From Humulus lupulus (Eukaryota; Streptophyta; Magnoliopsida; Rosales; Cannabaceae), in the NCBI RefSeq assembly GCF_963169125.1, contig NC_084793.1, positions 141,586,297 to 141,650,296 on the forward strand: a stretch of 64,000 nucleotides of DNA. Reading direction: 5' to 3'. This document shows positions 24,189 through 35,097 of the stretch, piece by piece; position 1 is the stretch's first letter; every line of letters begins with the position of its first letter. The notes beneath the pieces are model-generated. The model was not told the DNA's origin and ran no database searches. It saw nothing but the letters and a program-made list of their open reading frames with translations. The position numbers and the translations under genes are program-made.

Positions 24189-24669
24189 TATAAATATATA
24201 TATATATACATTATATGTGTATATATTCGTAATGTATATACAGACGAGCTTCATCAATAAGTAAGGTGAGATTGAATGCATGCATGGTAATATGACTGTT
24301 ACGAAAAATCAAAACTAATTGACGTGTGATAAATTAAACATAAACGACAATGTACTTGTCTTAAGAAGTTTTAATTTAGCATGACTAATATTTATACTGA
24401 CAACTAAAAAGATTATTCCAATTTAATAATTAATATTAGAGAGCCAAACAATTTACAAGTCGCAAATAATGTTGAATTTTTTTACACATATCAATGTCCA
24501 TGCAATATCGGTATATGGGAAGAAAGAAAAGAAAGGAAAAAAAAACATTTGTATAATCTCGAGTACAAAGCTGAGAGACGTACTTGCATAATTTATTAGT
24601 ACATTATTTAATAATTGCAATTAGTTTATTACAAAAAATTTGAACTGCACAACCCTAATAAGGTTGAGA
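24189..24669. other. AT-rich spacer, nothing recognised
   Basis: It starts with a TA microsatellite (24180-24220). No gene or element end was seen before the CACTA-2 terminus. Confidence 0.6.
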
Positions 24670-24872
24670 CACTACAACAAATATATTCTTTAGGGACGAA
24701 TAATACCTAAAGTCGTCGTTGATAGTTATTAGCGACGACATGTCGCCACTAACCTATCACCACTAATATTTTGACACTAATGTATATTATTAGCGGCGGC
24801 AAAAAATCCGTCCTTAATAATAAGTATTAGCGGCGACTTTGATATTATTAGCGGTGACAAATGTCACTCGTA
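24670..24872. repeat. CACTA-2 left terminus and subterminal repeats
   Basis: The terminal CACTACAAC is followed by repeated words ATTAGCGACGACATGTCGCC, ATTAGCGGCGGC, ATTAGCGGCGAC and ATTAGCGGTGAC in the next 200 bp. The same words occur inverted at 39105-39400. Confidence 0.85.
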
Positions 24873-24974
24873 ATATTTTTATATAATTCAAAAAATAAAA
24901 AAAATTATTAAAATAAAATATTTAAATAATGTTTTTTAATTCATAATATCAAACTTAAATATGCATATAATAAT

Positions 24975-25990
24975 ATATAAAACATCTCAACCCTCGGCGT
25001 CCTCCATATCGTCTCCTTCTTCTGGTGGCTGCGGTGCCTGTGGTGTGTGCGGAGACATCGGTCATAGATATTGTGGAGGTAGCGATGGTCCTCCAAGTCC
25101 ATACATGTATGGATAAGGATAGGGCGGAGGTTGAGACAACGATCCACTCATATGAGGAGGCGGGGGTTGGGACAAAGGTCCACTCATATGAGGATGATAA
25201 GCTTGAGGGTACGGAGGCATCGACCATTGATACATATATGGTTGTGCCGAAGGTTGAGATGGCAATGCTGGTGCAGGCATGTCGGGACAGCCTGGTGAAG
25301 GCTGAGAAGCTGAAGCTTGAGACGTGTGATGTGTCTGACGTTCAGAAGATGAACCTACATACTTCTCAAAAAACCCCTAACATGTATTCTACATCTCCAC
25401 GTTTGTTGTCGGATGTATTTTAGGTGGAAGTTTTCGATACACGTATTGAAGCTGATCATTCATGGTCTTCACAATATTAACCAATTCACGTATCTCCTCA
25501 GTCGACTGGTGAGGTGGTTCCTGAGACTGAGTGTTTTGAGAGGGACGGGTTAGCACTTTACCCTTTAATTTGCGGTCAACTCCTCACTGGTGGCCCCACC
25601 TTTCACTAAGAACTTGACTTAGTATCTTCATTTGATTGACCGAGGAAGAATCATCGGTACCAGATTCAACTGTCTGTTGAGTCTTAGCTTCAAGAGTTGA
25701 CTTCAACTTAACTTGTTTTTAAAAAATATTATAATACAAAAGAAAAATATAATTATTTGAATTGATAATAAAGTTAAACTTACATAATCTCGTTCAACGT
25801 CCTCGTTGACAAAATTCTTATTCTTTTTTGTCTAGTGATACTCCTTCCATTCCTCAATGAGGATCGAGTTCAACTAATAAAGAAAATGGGAATGTTAGAG
25901 AACTTATAAATTCATACAGCTTAATCAAGTTAATATTTTCACTTACTTTTTTCGTGACGAGTGGTCGCTAATGATTTCGCGCCTTGTGTT
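24975..25990 (-). pseudogene. TNPA/ORF1-like remnant of CACTA-2 (tentative)
   Basis: On the minus strand, decayed reading frames run from about 25990 down to 24975. Recognisable pieces are a segment with ILSQVLSERWGHQ (about 25590-25630), then STEEIRELVNIVKTMNDQLQYVYRKLPP (about 25435-25510), and a proline/tyrosine/methionine-rich C-terminus (MPAPALPSQPSAQPYMYQW onwards, 25280 to 25062). The layout of a coiled-coil-like stretch before a low-complexity tail near the element end fits the TNPA-like gene of plant CACTA elements. I could not find the VLG-R-SGY block. There are stops and a likely intron near 25720-25790. The family call is tentative. Confidence 0.45.
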
Positions 25991-26006
25991 GTAGAATACT
26001 TCATTT

Positions 26007-26280
26007 GGCTGACCCTACAAAGACCATATCCCGACCCCCGACCCTATCTTGACCCCCAATACTATAAATACCCTATCCCGACCCCCAACCCATAAAGACC
26101 CTATCCCGACTCCCGACGCTATCCTGACCCTATAAAGACCCTATCCCGATCCTATGAACCCTATCTCGGCCCTATAATGACCATATCTCGACCCCCGACC
26201 CTATAAAGCCTCTATCCCAACCCCCGACCCTATAAAGACTCTATCCCGACCCCCGACCCTATCCTGACCCGATAAATCTA
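26007..26280. repeat. C-rich minisatellite
   Basis: Imperfect tandem copies are built from CCCTATCCCGACCCCCGA and CCCTATAAAGA. The composite unit is about 29-47 bp because parts are skipped in some copies. It is strikingly strand-asymmetric: almost no G on the + strand. It lies inside CACTA-2. Confidence 0.85.
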
Positions 26281-26696
26281 CAAAAAAATTGGGCAACGTC
26301 TCCCCTATACTAATGACCTAGCCATTCGTAAACAATTAAAAAAAATAATTCAAACAACACACAATAAGTTTCTTCCTTATATCTCTGCAACACACAAAAT
26401 TTTTACAGAACATACTTCATTAATATATACAAGTTCATATCCTTCCTTATCACCACAACACACCATGTGTATCTCAGAATCTACTTCACTATGAATGAAT
26501 ATTTAGGATATTCAAACTCTAACAATAGTAAATAATAATGATAATAATAATAATAAAGCAAGAAATAAGAGCCACATACCAATTAATAAAAAGCTCCAAA
26601 AGAAAAGGTTCCAAAAATTACACTAATTTATTTTCTCCTAAATAGAAAACAAAGCTAGTAAAACAAAAAAAAATTATAACGCATATACAATAAATA

Positions 26697-27000
26697 CATA
26701 AAACATATGTATATATACACCTCACACACATATATATATACACCACACACACCCACACACATGTATATCTATATACTTATATATACACAGATACATATAT
26801 ATATACACATATACATATATACATATACAAATAAACACACACATACACATACACACACGGTCACACACACACATATATATAGCCTATACATATATATAAG
26901 CGCACACATACACATATATACAGGGTCACATATATATACTCTATACACATATATATACATACAAATACAAATATACACATTTATATATATAGTTATACAT
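26697..27000. repeat. TA/CA microsatellite
   Basis: Interspersed ATATAT and ACACAC runs over 300 bp directly abut the G1 3' LTR and its CATAT target site. The 171-codon ORF across it is repeat translation, not a gene. Confidence 0.9.
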
Positions 27001-27002
27001 AT

Positions 27003-27606
27003 TGTTGACCCTTGTTTTGACCAACTGAGACGGAGTCAAATGCTTGATGTGATAGAAGGTATTGAAATAGATCTAATGGAAAGAACAGTAAACGACACAA
27101 CAAATTATAGTGGTTCGGCCCCACGAATTGGTAATGACCTACGTCCACTTAAGCTATTATTGATATTGATTCTCAAAGGAGTGATCAAAGAACTAGGGTT
27201 CTCCGAGTTTCACAAGCCTTAGAGGGATAAACAATACAATCAGAAGATAATAGCAATAATTCTCTTGTAAAGCATAAACTCAAATCAGCCAAAAGGTAAA
27301 AGTCCCTCCCTTGAGCTATTTCTTCTCTATTTATAGGCTCAAGGAGGATTACATAAATTTGTTACAGATATTCTTTCCTAAATAATCGGATACTCAGGAA
27401 TTATGGGAGATAATCTCGGATATGATTACAATTGCATAAGATCTTCTCAAAATATACGAAGTATACGACCAAGCTGGTCGTATATAAAATGCAAATGTTA
27501 TGTCAGGGGAATCTCCCTGGTCGATAGTCGAACAAAACCTTTGCCAGGTGTCAGACACGTGTTAAAAATGTCTGCCACGTCATCCACGCCTATTTTTTGG
27601 ATAACA
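27003..27606 (-). repeat. 3' LTR of G1
   Basis: In + orientation it reads TGTTGACCC to TTGGATAACA. Differences from the 5' LTR are seven substitutions, five of them transitions. The preceding internal sequence on the minus strand ends GAGAGGCAAA, a weak polypurine tract. Confidence 0.95.
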
Positions 27607-27836
27607 TTTGCCTCTCGAGTTTATTTATTGCGACCAGCAATAAGTAAACTTAGGAAAACAACCTTTCATATGCCCCACAAAATCTGTCAGAGCCCTCGTG
27701 TGTTTTTTAAAACCGTGACTTAATCACGTCTAATCAAACCTTTTCAGTTTTCAAGAAACCACTCCGACGGCTGTTACACTCCCCCATGCTTCGAAAAAGG
27801 GAATTCATGATTACTCCTTTTTGTCACACCTCGGTT

Positions 27837-27846
27837 TCTATAAGTA
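27837..27846 (+). promoter_or_regulatory. Possible TATA box of the G1 antisense gene
   Basis: TCTATAAGTA on the + strand lies just upstream of a pyrimidine-rich leader that ends in a splice-donor-like CAG|GTAAAC at 28013/28014. The placement suits transcription of the antisense gene. This is inference from position. Confidence 0.35.
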
Positions 27847-28448
27847 ACCCCCACCTTCTTCTTTCAACCTTTTACTCTCCATTTCCTACCAAGAATTCTC
27901 AAGAACTTCATCCCAGAGCTTAGAACTTCGAAGGTCTCTCGTCACTTTGCTTAAGGGTTCTTTGTTTGCAAGCCCAAAGTCGTCCCATTTCAAAATCTTC
28001 AACCTTCATCCAGGTAAACTTCTTCGTCATTTAAACTCTTTGAGATGCCATGCATACTGCTTTTGAGTTCTGAGACTTTTTGTGTTCTTGAGTAGAAATT
28101 TGTGAGGATTCTGTATATGTCGTTGATGCTTGATATGGTACTGTAATTTTTCTCTATATAAGTTAGGAATCAGTTTGATAGTCAGGATCATAGGTTTAGG
28201 GCGTAAAAATTCGATTTTTAGGCTAGTTGAAAAACTGAGTTTTTCCCGCCCCTTTGGAGTTGAAAAAGCTTCTTTTCAGAAAACTTTTTACTTTCACTTT
28301 TTAATTTGTTTTTCAAACTGCTAGCATAAAACTTAGTATTTCGGTTAGAATGCTACTGGTTGATAGACGCAAGCAACGTTATTCCAACTTTCAACATAAG
28401 CTCCCAGACTGTGCATCTTATCTCCTCCTTTGTCTGTTTGCAGTTCAT

Positions 28449-31106
28449 ATGCAAGACCCGTGGGGAGGAGAAAGACCCATCGACGACGATCTCTTAGTTC
28501 AACTACTTGAAGACGAAGAACAACCTTCGACCTTGATATCAGATATTCCTTTTTCTCGTGTTAACCTAAACACTTCCCTAGTTTTGACTTAAAATATGGC
28601 TCGTACCAAAACCAAAGCTCGAAAAAGAAAAACTCCCAACACTTCTCATCAGCCTACTGCTAATGCTCCCTCGACCAGTGGTCGAGACAAAAATGCCCCT
28701 GATCCAAATGTGCAAAGGAATGCCCGCCCTCGATACACTACTCTGTCGGACGTCGAGTGGCATGTAGTCTCTGAAAGTAGGGTGACGATCAAAATGATCA
28801 CCAACTACTTAAAATAAATACAATCTGACAAGGGTGACCCTAGTCAAACCTAACCTAGACCAAATGGCTAATCTGCCTGGAGGTGCTTACAGCGCCTGGT
28901 CGCGGTTTCATATTGAGGTAGGAGCCACTTTGCCTCTTCATGCATTCTTTCAGAGGGTGGCTAACTATTTTGGAGTTGCCCCCTTCCAAATTACCCCAAA
29001 CGGATATAGAATGCTCACTGCACTCTATATCTTGTATAGCCAGAAAAAATGGCCTGTGCCGTCGCCACATGAGGTCAACTACCTGTTCAACCTCAAGTCT
29101 AACCCCAACCAAGAAGGCACGGGGTACTTCCATTTTTGTCATTAGGAAACCAGGCGCACTTTCCTGACTGACACAACCCATATCTCGAACGTAGGGAGGT
29201 ACCACCAGGAGTACTTCCTTATGCCCGACCTGGTCGCGGACAATCTGGCCTTCGCTCGTGGAGGTAAAACTTTTTTATCACTAGCTGAATTCTTCTCTTG
29301 GTGTTTTCCTCCGCAATATCTTAAACTCTTGATGTATCCCAGGCCCGTGGCTGCGACCAGACCCAACTCTAGGAATGGTGTCGAGGGCAGCACTCTTAGT
29401 TGGCATGCCAGATGCTGAAAATAGTGTCAAGGCTCTGGTTACTGAGGCTAACCTTAGGTTGGCCGGCCTTTGGGCCCCCCAATCAGGGACGAAGGGGCCT
29501 TCGACAGGGAGTGCTTGCATAGAAGGGGAACCCGAGCAGCAACCTCAGGCATCTCCTTCGCAGAGGAGACCAACTGGGGTCACAATCAGGGAACCTGCTG
29601 GCACTCCTCGAGCAGAGAGGCCCTCGGCTCCCAAAGGGAAAGGAAAGCAGAAGGTCGTCGAGCCTGCCGAACTCTCTGATGACTCCTCAGATGATAATGG
29701 TATAGTAATTTCTCTTTTAAACAATTTTCCAATTCCCTGTCATCTGTTCGACGGGGATGGCAACTTTAAGAATGCTCCAATCTTAAATTCATATTTCTTC
29801 CAAGCAGTAAGTAGTTCAGTAAATAATGTAGTGACCAATAGTTGTAGCGCTGGTACTTTACTTGTAATCTCTTCACTTTCATTTTTTGGTCCTGTGTGAC
29901 CATCTTGTCTCACTGCCTGCGTTGTTTCTTTTTGTGCAGATATGGACTCTGAGGACGTGTTCGAGCATTACAGGGTTGTTGCCGCCTCTTCTGGCTAGAA
30001 GAAAAGCAGTAAGAGGGCTTGAGGGGAGAGCAGTAAAACTGCCTCAAAGAAGGTCTGAACTGACGACCCTCCGGCTACTGCCCCTTCGAAGGAGAACTCA
30101 CCACCTCCATCGCCACTCAAGCAGCCGGCCTCAACTCCTGCGGTCAATCAGACTTCCAATCCTGCTATACCCGTTGACCAGCAGCCATCTCCTAAGGCTC
30201 CTAGCAACCAAACCTTGCACACTCCGCCTGAAGGCTCCCTGCCCAGTATCGTGGTCAGCTCTACCAGGGAGAGAATATACAAGCTCTCCAAGCATAAACG
30301 CAGTCAGGCAGCCATTTCTGAAACTACCTCTATGGAGGTTGATCAAGTTCTCAATAGAGGACTGAACGAGATAGTTAGCGTAAGTCAACTCCTGATGATG
30401 TAACATTTATTTTCGATTCCCTGCCTTTACTTTATCTTTTTCTATCTGACTTCAGGGACTACTGACCATAACCGCTGGCTGGTGTCGTGCTAGGGCGTTG
30501 GTGTCTCGGGGCAGGAACTTTGATGCCAAGCTCGCCGAGGCCAAGAAAGCGTTCGAAGCTAAAAGCAACGAGCTTGCTAAACAGAACGACGAGTTGCTTG
30601 AGGAGAAAACGGAGTTGTCTACACAGAAAGAAGAACTGCTCGAGCAAAAAGCTACTCTAACCGAGGAGCTGCTGGAAACCCGGAACGCCCTGAAGAAATC
30701 CAACGAAGCCAGGGAAAAATTCAGGGAAAGCACCACACTCAACTATCAACAAGCTGTTCAGCTCGAGCTTGATCTGATCGCAAGCAGGCAGGAGGTGGAG
30801 GAACTCGGAAAATGAGTGACAGAGCTTGAGGAAGCTGGAGCTAAGAACTTGGAGAAGTACAAGGAAGCCACTCATCTTTGCTTCTATGAGTTCTGGAAGC
30901 ACAACCGGGAGGCTAACTTCAACTATCTGTCAGAACGCTTAAGGAGGACTTTAATGACGCAGTGTGCCATTCGCCTAGAAGAAGAACAGAGGGCTGAAGT
31001 GCCTACTTCCCCAGAGATTTCCCTGGTAGCAGGGATAGATGGTGCAGACACTGAAGCTGGCACAGCCGTCGACCAAGACGTTCCTCAAGACCCTCCAGCT
31101 CCTTAA
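28449..31106 (+). pseudogene. Antisense ORF of G1 (gypsy-type transposon / Transposase_28-like protein with coiled coil)
   Basis: It is encoded opposite to gag-pol. After a probable leader intron (28014-28443, GT...GTTTGCAG), an ATG at 28449 begins MQDPWGGERPIDDD. A TAA at 28590 is followed in frame by MARTKTKARKRK (28596). The conserved domain lies at 28834-29260: GGAYSAWSRFHIEVGATLPLH, YFGVAPFQITPNGYRMLTA, a stop at 29143-29145, then TTHISNVGRYHQEYF. Probable introns are 29261-29341 (GTAAAA...CCCAG), about 29700-29939 (GTATAG...TGTGCAG) and about 30380-30455 (GTAAGT...TTCAG). The last exon has a long Glu/Lys/Leu-rich coiled coil (30520-30815), a TGA at 30813, and an end at 31106. Its function is unknown; similar proteins are annotated as putative gypsy-type transposon proteins. 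Stops and one frameshift make this copy defective. Confidence 0.75.
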
Positions 31107-31840
31107 TTCTTTTTTTTCTTTTGTTATCTCAACTACACGACCCACGGGTCGTGATGCAAAGACAATATTTTTTTATTGCTGCAAGGGCAGCTATTTCACT
31201 TTTATTTGAACAGTTACATCCGAGCAGTACTGCTCGCGGTGTAAAAGGATTCCTTTGACATTATAATATTTCTTCTTTATTATAATATTTGTTCGCATGA
31301 CCGAACCTAGCATAGTACTTTGGCTTGATTTAACAAAATATAAATTTTGAAAAATACTCTAAGTACCGTAGTATGCTTTCAGTTATTTTGTTCATGTGTT
31401 CACATGCCTCTTGGTATGCTTTGCTCTCTATGTGCCTTATATGCCCCCCAAGTGATCTAGGAGCTTTAGGTCCTTGGTCACTTGCCTTGACCACGACCTG
31501 TATGAACATTACTGCTCGGTATAAAATGTAAAACTTATAATACAGCAAAATAATACACGTAATGAACAAATACTTGTAAAAAATTACAAAGTTTGGCAAG
31601 AATGACTGGCTGCGCACAGTCCCTTATAATTCTCGTATTTAAATGGACTAATCATGTCTTTACGAGTGATCTTTGAAAGATCTTACACTTATAAGCGATT
31701 AGCCATATAACATGACTAACCCTTTTTCAAAACTTGTAAAAATTAAAAATTAATACAAGCCAATCCTTTAAGAAGGACTGTTTATTGATAATACTTGCAC
31801 AGGTGTTCTCCATTCCAATAACGTAGAACGAGATCTCCAT
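31107..31840. other. Spacer between convergent antisense gene and integrase of G1
   Basis: No coding sequence is supported. Both transcription units end here, so it must hold the 3' end of the antisense gene and the region downstream of pol. Confidence 0.6.
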
Positions 31841-33230
31841 TTAAGTGTGCAAGTTTATAGGTGCCTGGATGAAGGACTTCTTCAATCTGGTAAGGTCCTT
31901 CCCAGTTTGGTCCGAGTACTCCAGTTTGGTCCGAGTACTTCGTCGAAGCACTAAGTCTCCGACGTTGAACTTTCTCTCTTTTACTTTGGAGATAAAATAC
32001 CGAGCGAATTTTTGCTGGTACGCAGCTACTCGAAGTTGGGCTTTCTCTCGTTTCTCCCCTATCAGGTCTAGGGACTCCATCAACAGTTGGCTATTTTGGT
32101 CTTGGTCGTATCTGATTCTGCGATGTGAGGGAAGATCTAACTCGACAGGCAACATAGCTTCATACCCATATGCCAAGGAAAATGGGGTATGACCTGTTGC
32201 TGTTCGGTGAGAAGTTCTATACGACCAGAGTACTTCAGGCAGCTGTTCTGGCCATGCTCCTTTAGCTTCCTCGAGCCTTTTCTTCAGGGTATCCTTGGAT
32301 GTCTTATTTACTACTTCGACTTGCCCATTTTCTTGCGGATGAGCAACTGAAGAAAAACTCTTGATGATGCCATGCCTTTCGCAGAAGTCTGTGAACATGT
32401 CACTATCAAACTGGGTGCCATTGTCTGAGACAATCTTTCTTGGCAATCCATATTGACAAACAATGTTCTTGATGACAAAATCAAGTACCTTCTTTGTCGT
32501 TATGGTTGCGAGTGGTTCAACCTTGGCCCATTTGGTGAAGTAGTCGACCGCCACAACTGCGTATTTCACCCCACCTTTTCCTGTCAACAAGGACTCGATT
32601 AAATCAATACCCCATGCTGCGAAGGGCCATGGATTTTGCATTTGCTTTAACTCATTAGGAGGTGCCCGTGGGATCTTGGAAAGTCTCTGACACTTATCAC
32701 ATTTTCGCACAAACTCCATCAAATCTTTGTTCATTGTTGGCCAGAAATAACCTTGCCTTAGAATCTTCTTTGATAAGCTCTACCCCCCAGCGTGGTCTCC
32801 ACAGAAGCCTTCATGTACTTCCTTCATCAGTTCTTTAGCCTTCTCTGGTGTAACACACCTGAGCAGTGGCATTGAGTATCCTCTTCGGTAAAGAACACCA
32901 TCGACCAGTATATACCTAGCAGCTTATCTTTGAAGGGTCCTAGCTTTGTTTCTATCTGCTGGTAGTATACCGCTCGTGAGATACTCCAGGTATGGTGCCA
33001 TCCATGTATCTGCTAACCGGTCCTCCATATTGGATTTGTCTGCTCGTATGCTTGGTTCGTGTAGCCGTTCAACTGGCACTAATTTAAAGTGTCAGCATCT
33101 TTTGCGCTCGCGAGTTTGGCTAAGGCATCTGCGTTTGAATTTTGATCTCGAGGTATTTGCTGGAGGGTATATTTTTCAAATTGTGCCAACAGATCTTTGG
33201 TTTTGTTCAGATATGCGACCATTTTCAAAC
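31841..33230 (-). pseudogene. G1 integrase
   Basis: This is an open stretch of 297 codons (32734 to 31841) plus upstream codons in another frame as far as 33230. The HHCC zinc-binding end is CDKCQRLSK at about 32690. The core has the catalytic Asp in VVAVDYFTKW, the second in SDNGTQFDSD and the Glu in NGQVEVVNK, so the DDE triad is intact. The C-terminal part (VLWSYRTSHRTATGHTPFS, ARYFISKVKERKFNVGDLVLR) is the GPY/F-like region. The frame differs from RNase H, so a frameshift lies between about 32740 and 33230, and the segment around 32780-33080 has stops. Integrase joins element cDNA to host DNA in the nucleus. Confidence 0.88.
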
Positions 33231-33594
33231 CTCATGCTTGATACTCCCCTAAGACTTGATTCACTACCAGTTGTGAATCACTATAAATATCCAGCACTTT
33301 TATGCTCATGTTTTTGGCCAACATTAACCCAGCGAGTAGGGCTTCATACTCAGCTTCGTTGTTCGAAGCGGTGAAATCAAACCTAATTGCGCAGTGAAAT
33401 CGATGCCCTTCCGGCGTTATCAATATCACTCCTGCTCCTGCGTGAGATTCGTTGGACGATCCGTTTGTGAATAGCTTCCACGATGGAGCTTCAACTTGAG
33501 GCTCAGGCGCACTAGGCTTTTCACCTTGCTCGTTGTCTGGGAGTTCAGTGAATTTAGCAATGAAATCAGCCAAGACTTGTCCTTTTATTGCTGC
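33231..33594 (-). pseudogene. G1 second RNase H domain
   Basis: It is in the same frame as RT but separated by a TGA (33592-33594: the sequence reads YSP-stop-AAIKGQ where G2 has YQPRTAIKGQ, a CGA to TGA change). The domain reads KLFTNGSSNESHAGAGVILI (G2 has VDGSSN, so the first acidic residue is Asn here), then NNEAEYEALLAGLMLA and YSDSQLVVNQVLGEYQA, followed by another TGA at 33231 where G2 has CGG. This extra RNase H after the gypsy RNase H is characteristic of Tat-lineage elements. The lost Asp would impair catalysis. Confidence 0.82.
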
Positions 33595-35076
33595 TCACGG
33601 TGAGTATGTGATATCGAACTGTCTGAGTTCGACTGCCCATTTCAACAAACAACCAGTAGCCTCTGGCTTTTGCAAAACTTGCCAAAGGGGCTGATCAATC
33701 AAGACTGTGATTGGATGGGCTTGGAAGTAAGGACGTAACTTCTGTGAGGCCAAAATTAGGCAATAGGCTAATCTTTCAATGGGAGGATATCTTAATTCGA
33801 CTCTGATTAACCTCTTGCTCACATAATACACCGTCTTTTGTACGCTTTCTTCTTCTCTTACTAACACCACACTAGCATCATATTCGGTGATCGCCAGGTA
33901 AATGAACAAAGTTTCCCCATCTATAGGCTTTGATAAGACGGGAGGTTGCGCCATGTGGGCTTTTAAGGCTTGGAAAGCCTGTTCGCAGTCTTCAGTCCAC
34001 TCGAACTTCTTGTTGCCCCTAAGTAGATTAAAGAAAGGGACGCACTTATCCGTCGATTTTGAAATAAATCTACTGAGCACGACAATTCTTCCAGTCAAAC
34101 TTTGCACATCTTTGATCTTTACTGGTGATTTCATATCGATCAGGGCTTTGATCTTTTCGGGATTAGCCTCGATTCCTCTCGAATTGACAATAAACCTCAA
34201 GAACTTCTCTGATCCTACTCTGAAGGAACACTTGAGAGGATTTAGCTTCATTTGATATTTATTCAGAATGTTGAAACACTCTTGTAAATCCTTCACATGT
34301 CCTTCTGCCTTTTTTGACTTTACCAGCATGTCATCAACGTACACCTCCATGTTTACTCCGATCAACTCCTTAAACATGTGGTTAACTAGTTGCTGGTAAG
34401 TCGCACCAGCGTTTTTCAATCCGAAGGGCATTACTTTGTAACAGTATAGCCCTGTATCGGTCCGAAAGCTAGTGTGATCCTCGTCAGGGGGATGCATACT
34501 AATCTGATTGTATCCTGAGTATGCATCCATGAAAGAGAGGATCTCATGGCTTGCAATTGCATCGACCAGCTGGTCGATCCTTGGGAGTGGGAAGCAATCT
34601 TTTGGGCAGGCTTTATTAAGGTCTGTGAAATCCACACAGGTTCGCCATTTTCCATTCGGCTTGGGAACCAATACTGGAATAGAGACCCACGATGGAAAAA
34701 ACGCCACCCTGATGAACCCATTCTCCTTTAGTTTTTCAACTTCTTCTTTCAAGGCTTTCGATCTGTCTTTATCGAGCAGCCTTCTTTTCAGTTGCACGGG
34801 TGGAAAGCTTTTGTCGACATTCAGGACATGGCTGATTACTGCAGGATCTATCCCAGCCATGTCTTTATGTGACCAGGCGAAAACTTCCTGGTTCTTCTTC
34901 AAAAATTCCACCAGTGCGTGTTTGGTTGTTGCCTCTAAATTTTTGCCGACCTTTACAACTCTGGTCAGAAACTCTTCGTCGAGCTGGACCTCCTCAAGGT
35001 CCTCGACAAGTCCTACACCTTCTTCAAAATCCCCAAAGCGATGATCTAAGTCCCTATCCTCACTTTGGGCAACACC
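33595..35076 (-). pseudogene. G1 reverse transcriptase and RNase H
   Basis: It is open from the UAG at 35077 to the TGA at 33592; the first Met is at 34911. RT blocks are KLKENGFIRVAFFPSWVS, VPKPNGKWRTCVDFTDLNKA, FPLPRIDQLVDA, FMDAYSGYNQISMHP, YCYKVMPFGLKNAGATYQ and the catalytic MEVYVDDMLVKS (YVDD intact). The gypsy RNase H follows (QPPVLSKPIDGETLFIYLAITEY through KLRPYFQAHPITVLIDQPL). It is in the same frame as protease, with only a UAG between them. About 440 codons is the usual length for a gypsy RT-RH segment. The domain itself has no stop, but a CGA to TGA change separates it from the next domain. Confidence 0.9.
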
Positions 35077-35097
35077 CTATTTGGTGACTTCATCACC
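35067..35097 (-). other. UAG between protease and RT of G1 with flanking hairpins
   Basis: On the minus strand the sequence is GGTGATGAAGTCACC, AAA, UAG, then GGTGTTGCCC. The first word folds as GGTGA/TCACC with a 5-nt loop (35083-35097). The second folds as GGGT/GCCC with a 3-nt loop starting at the G of the stop (35067-35077). The flanking protein reads SGDEVTK-stop-GVAQSE. The same site is present in G2 (50507-50537), where the lower stem is GGGC/GCCC. The conservation is seen; readthrough is inference. Confidence 0.6.

Noticed and set aside
24955..25423. Plus-strand ORF of 132 codons (25025-25423) and arginine-rich minus-strand ORFs
   Set aside because: They are alternative frames of the proline-rich TNPA-like remnant on the minus strand.
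26707..27222. 171-codon ORF on the plus strand
   Set aside because: Its first two thirds translate a TA/CA microsatellite and the rest runs into the G1 LTR.
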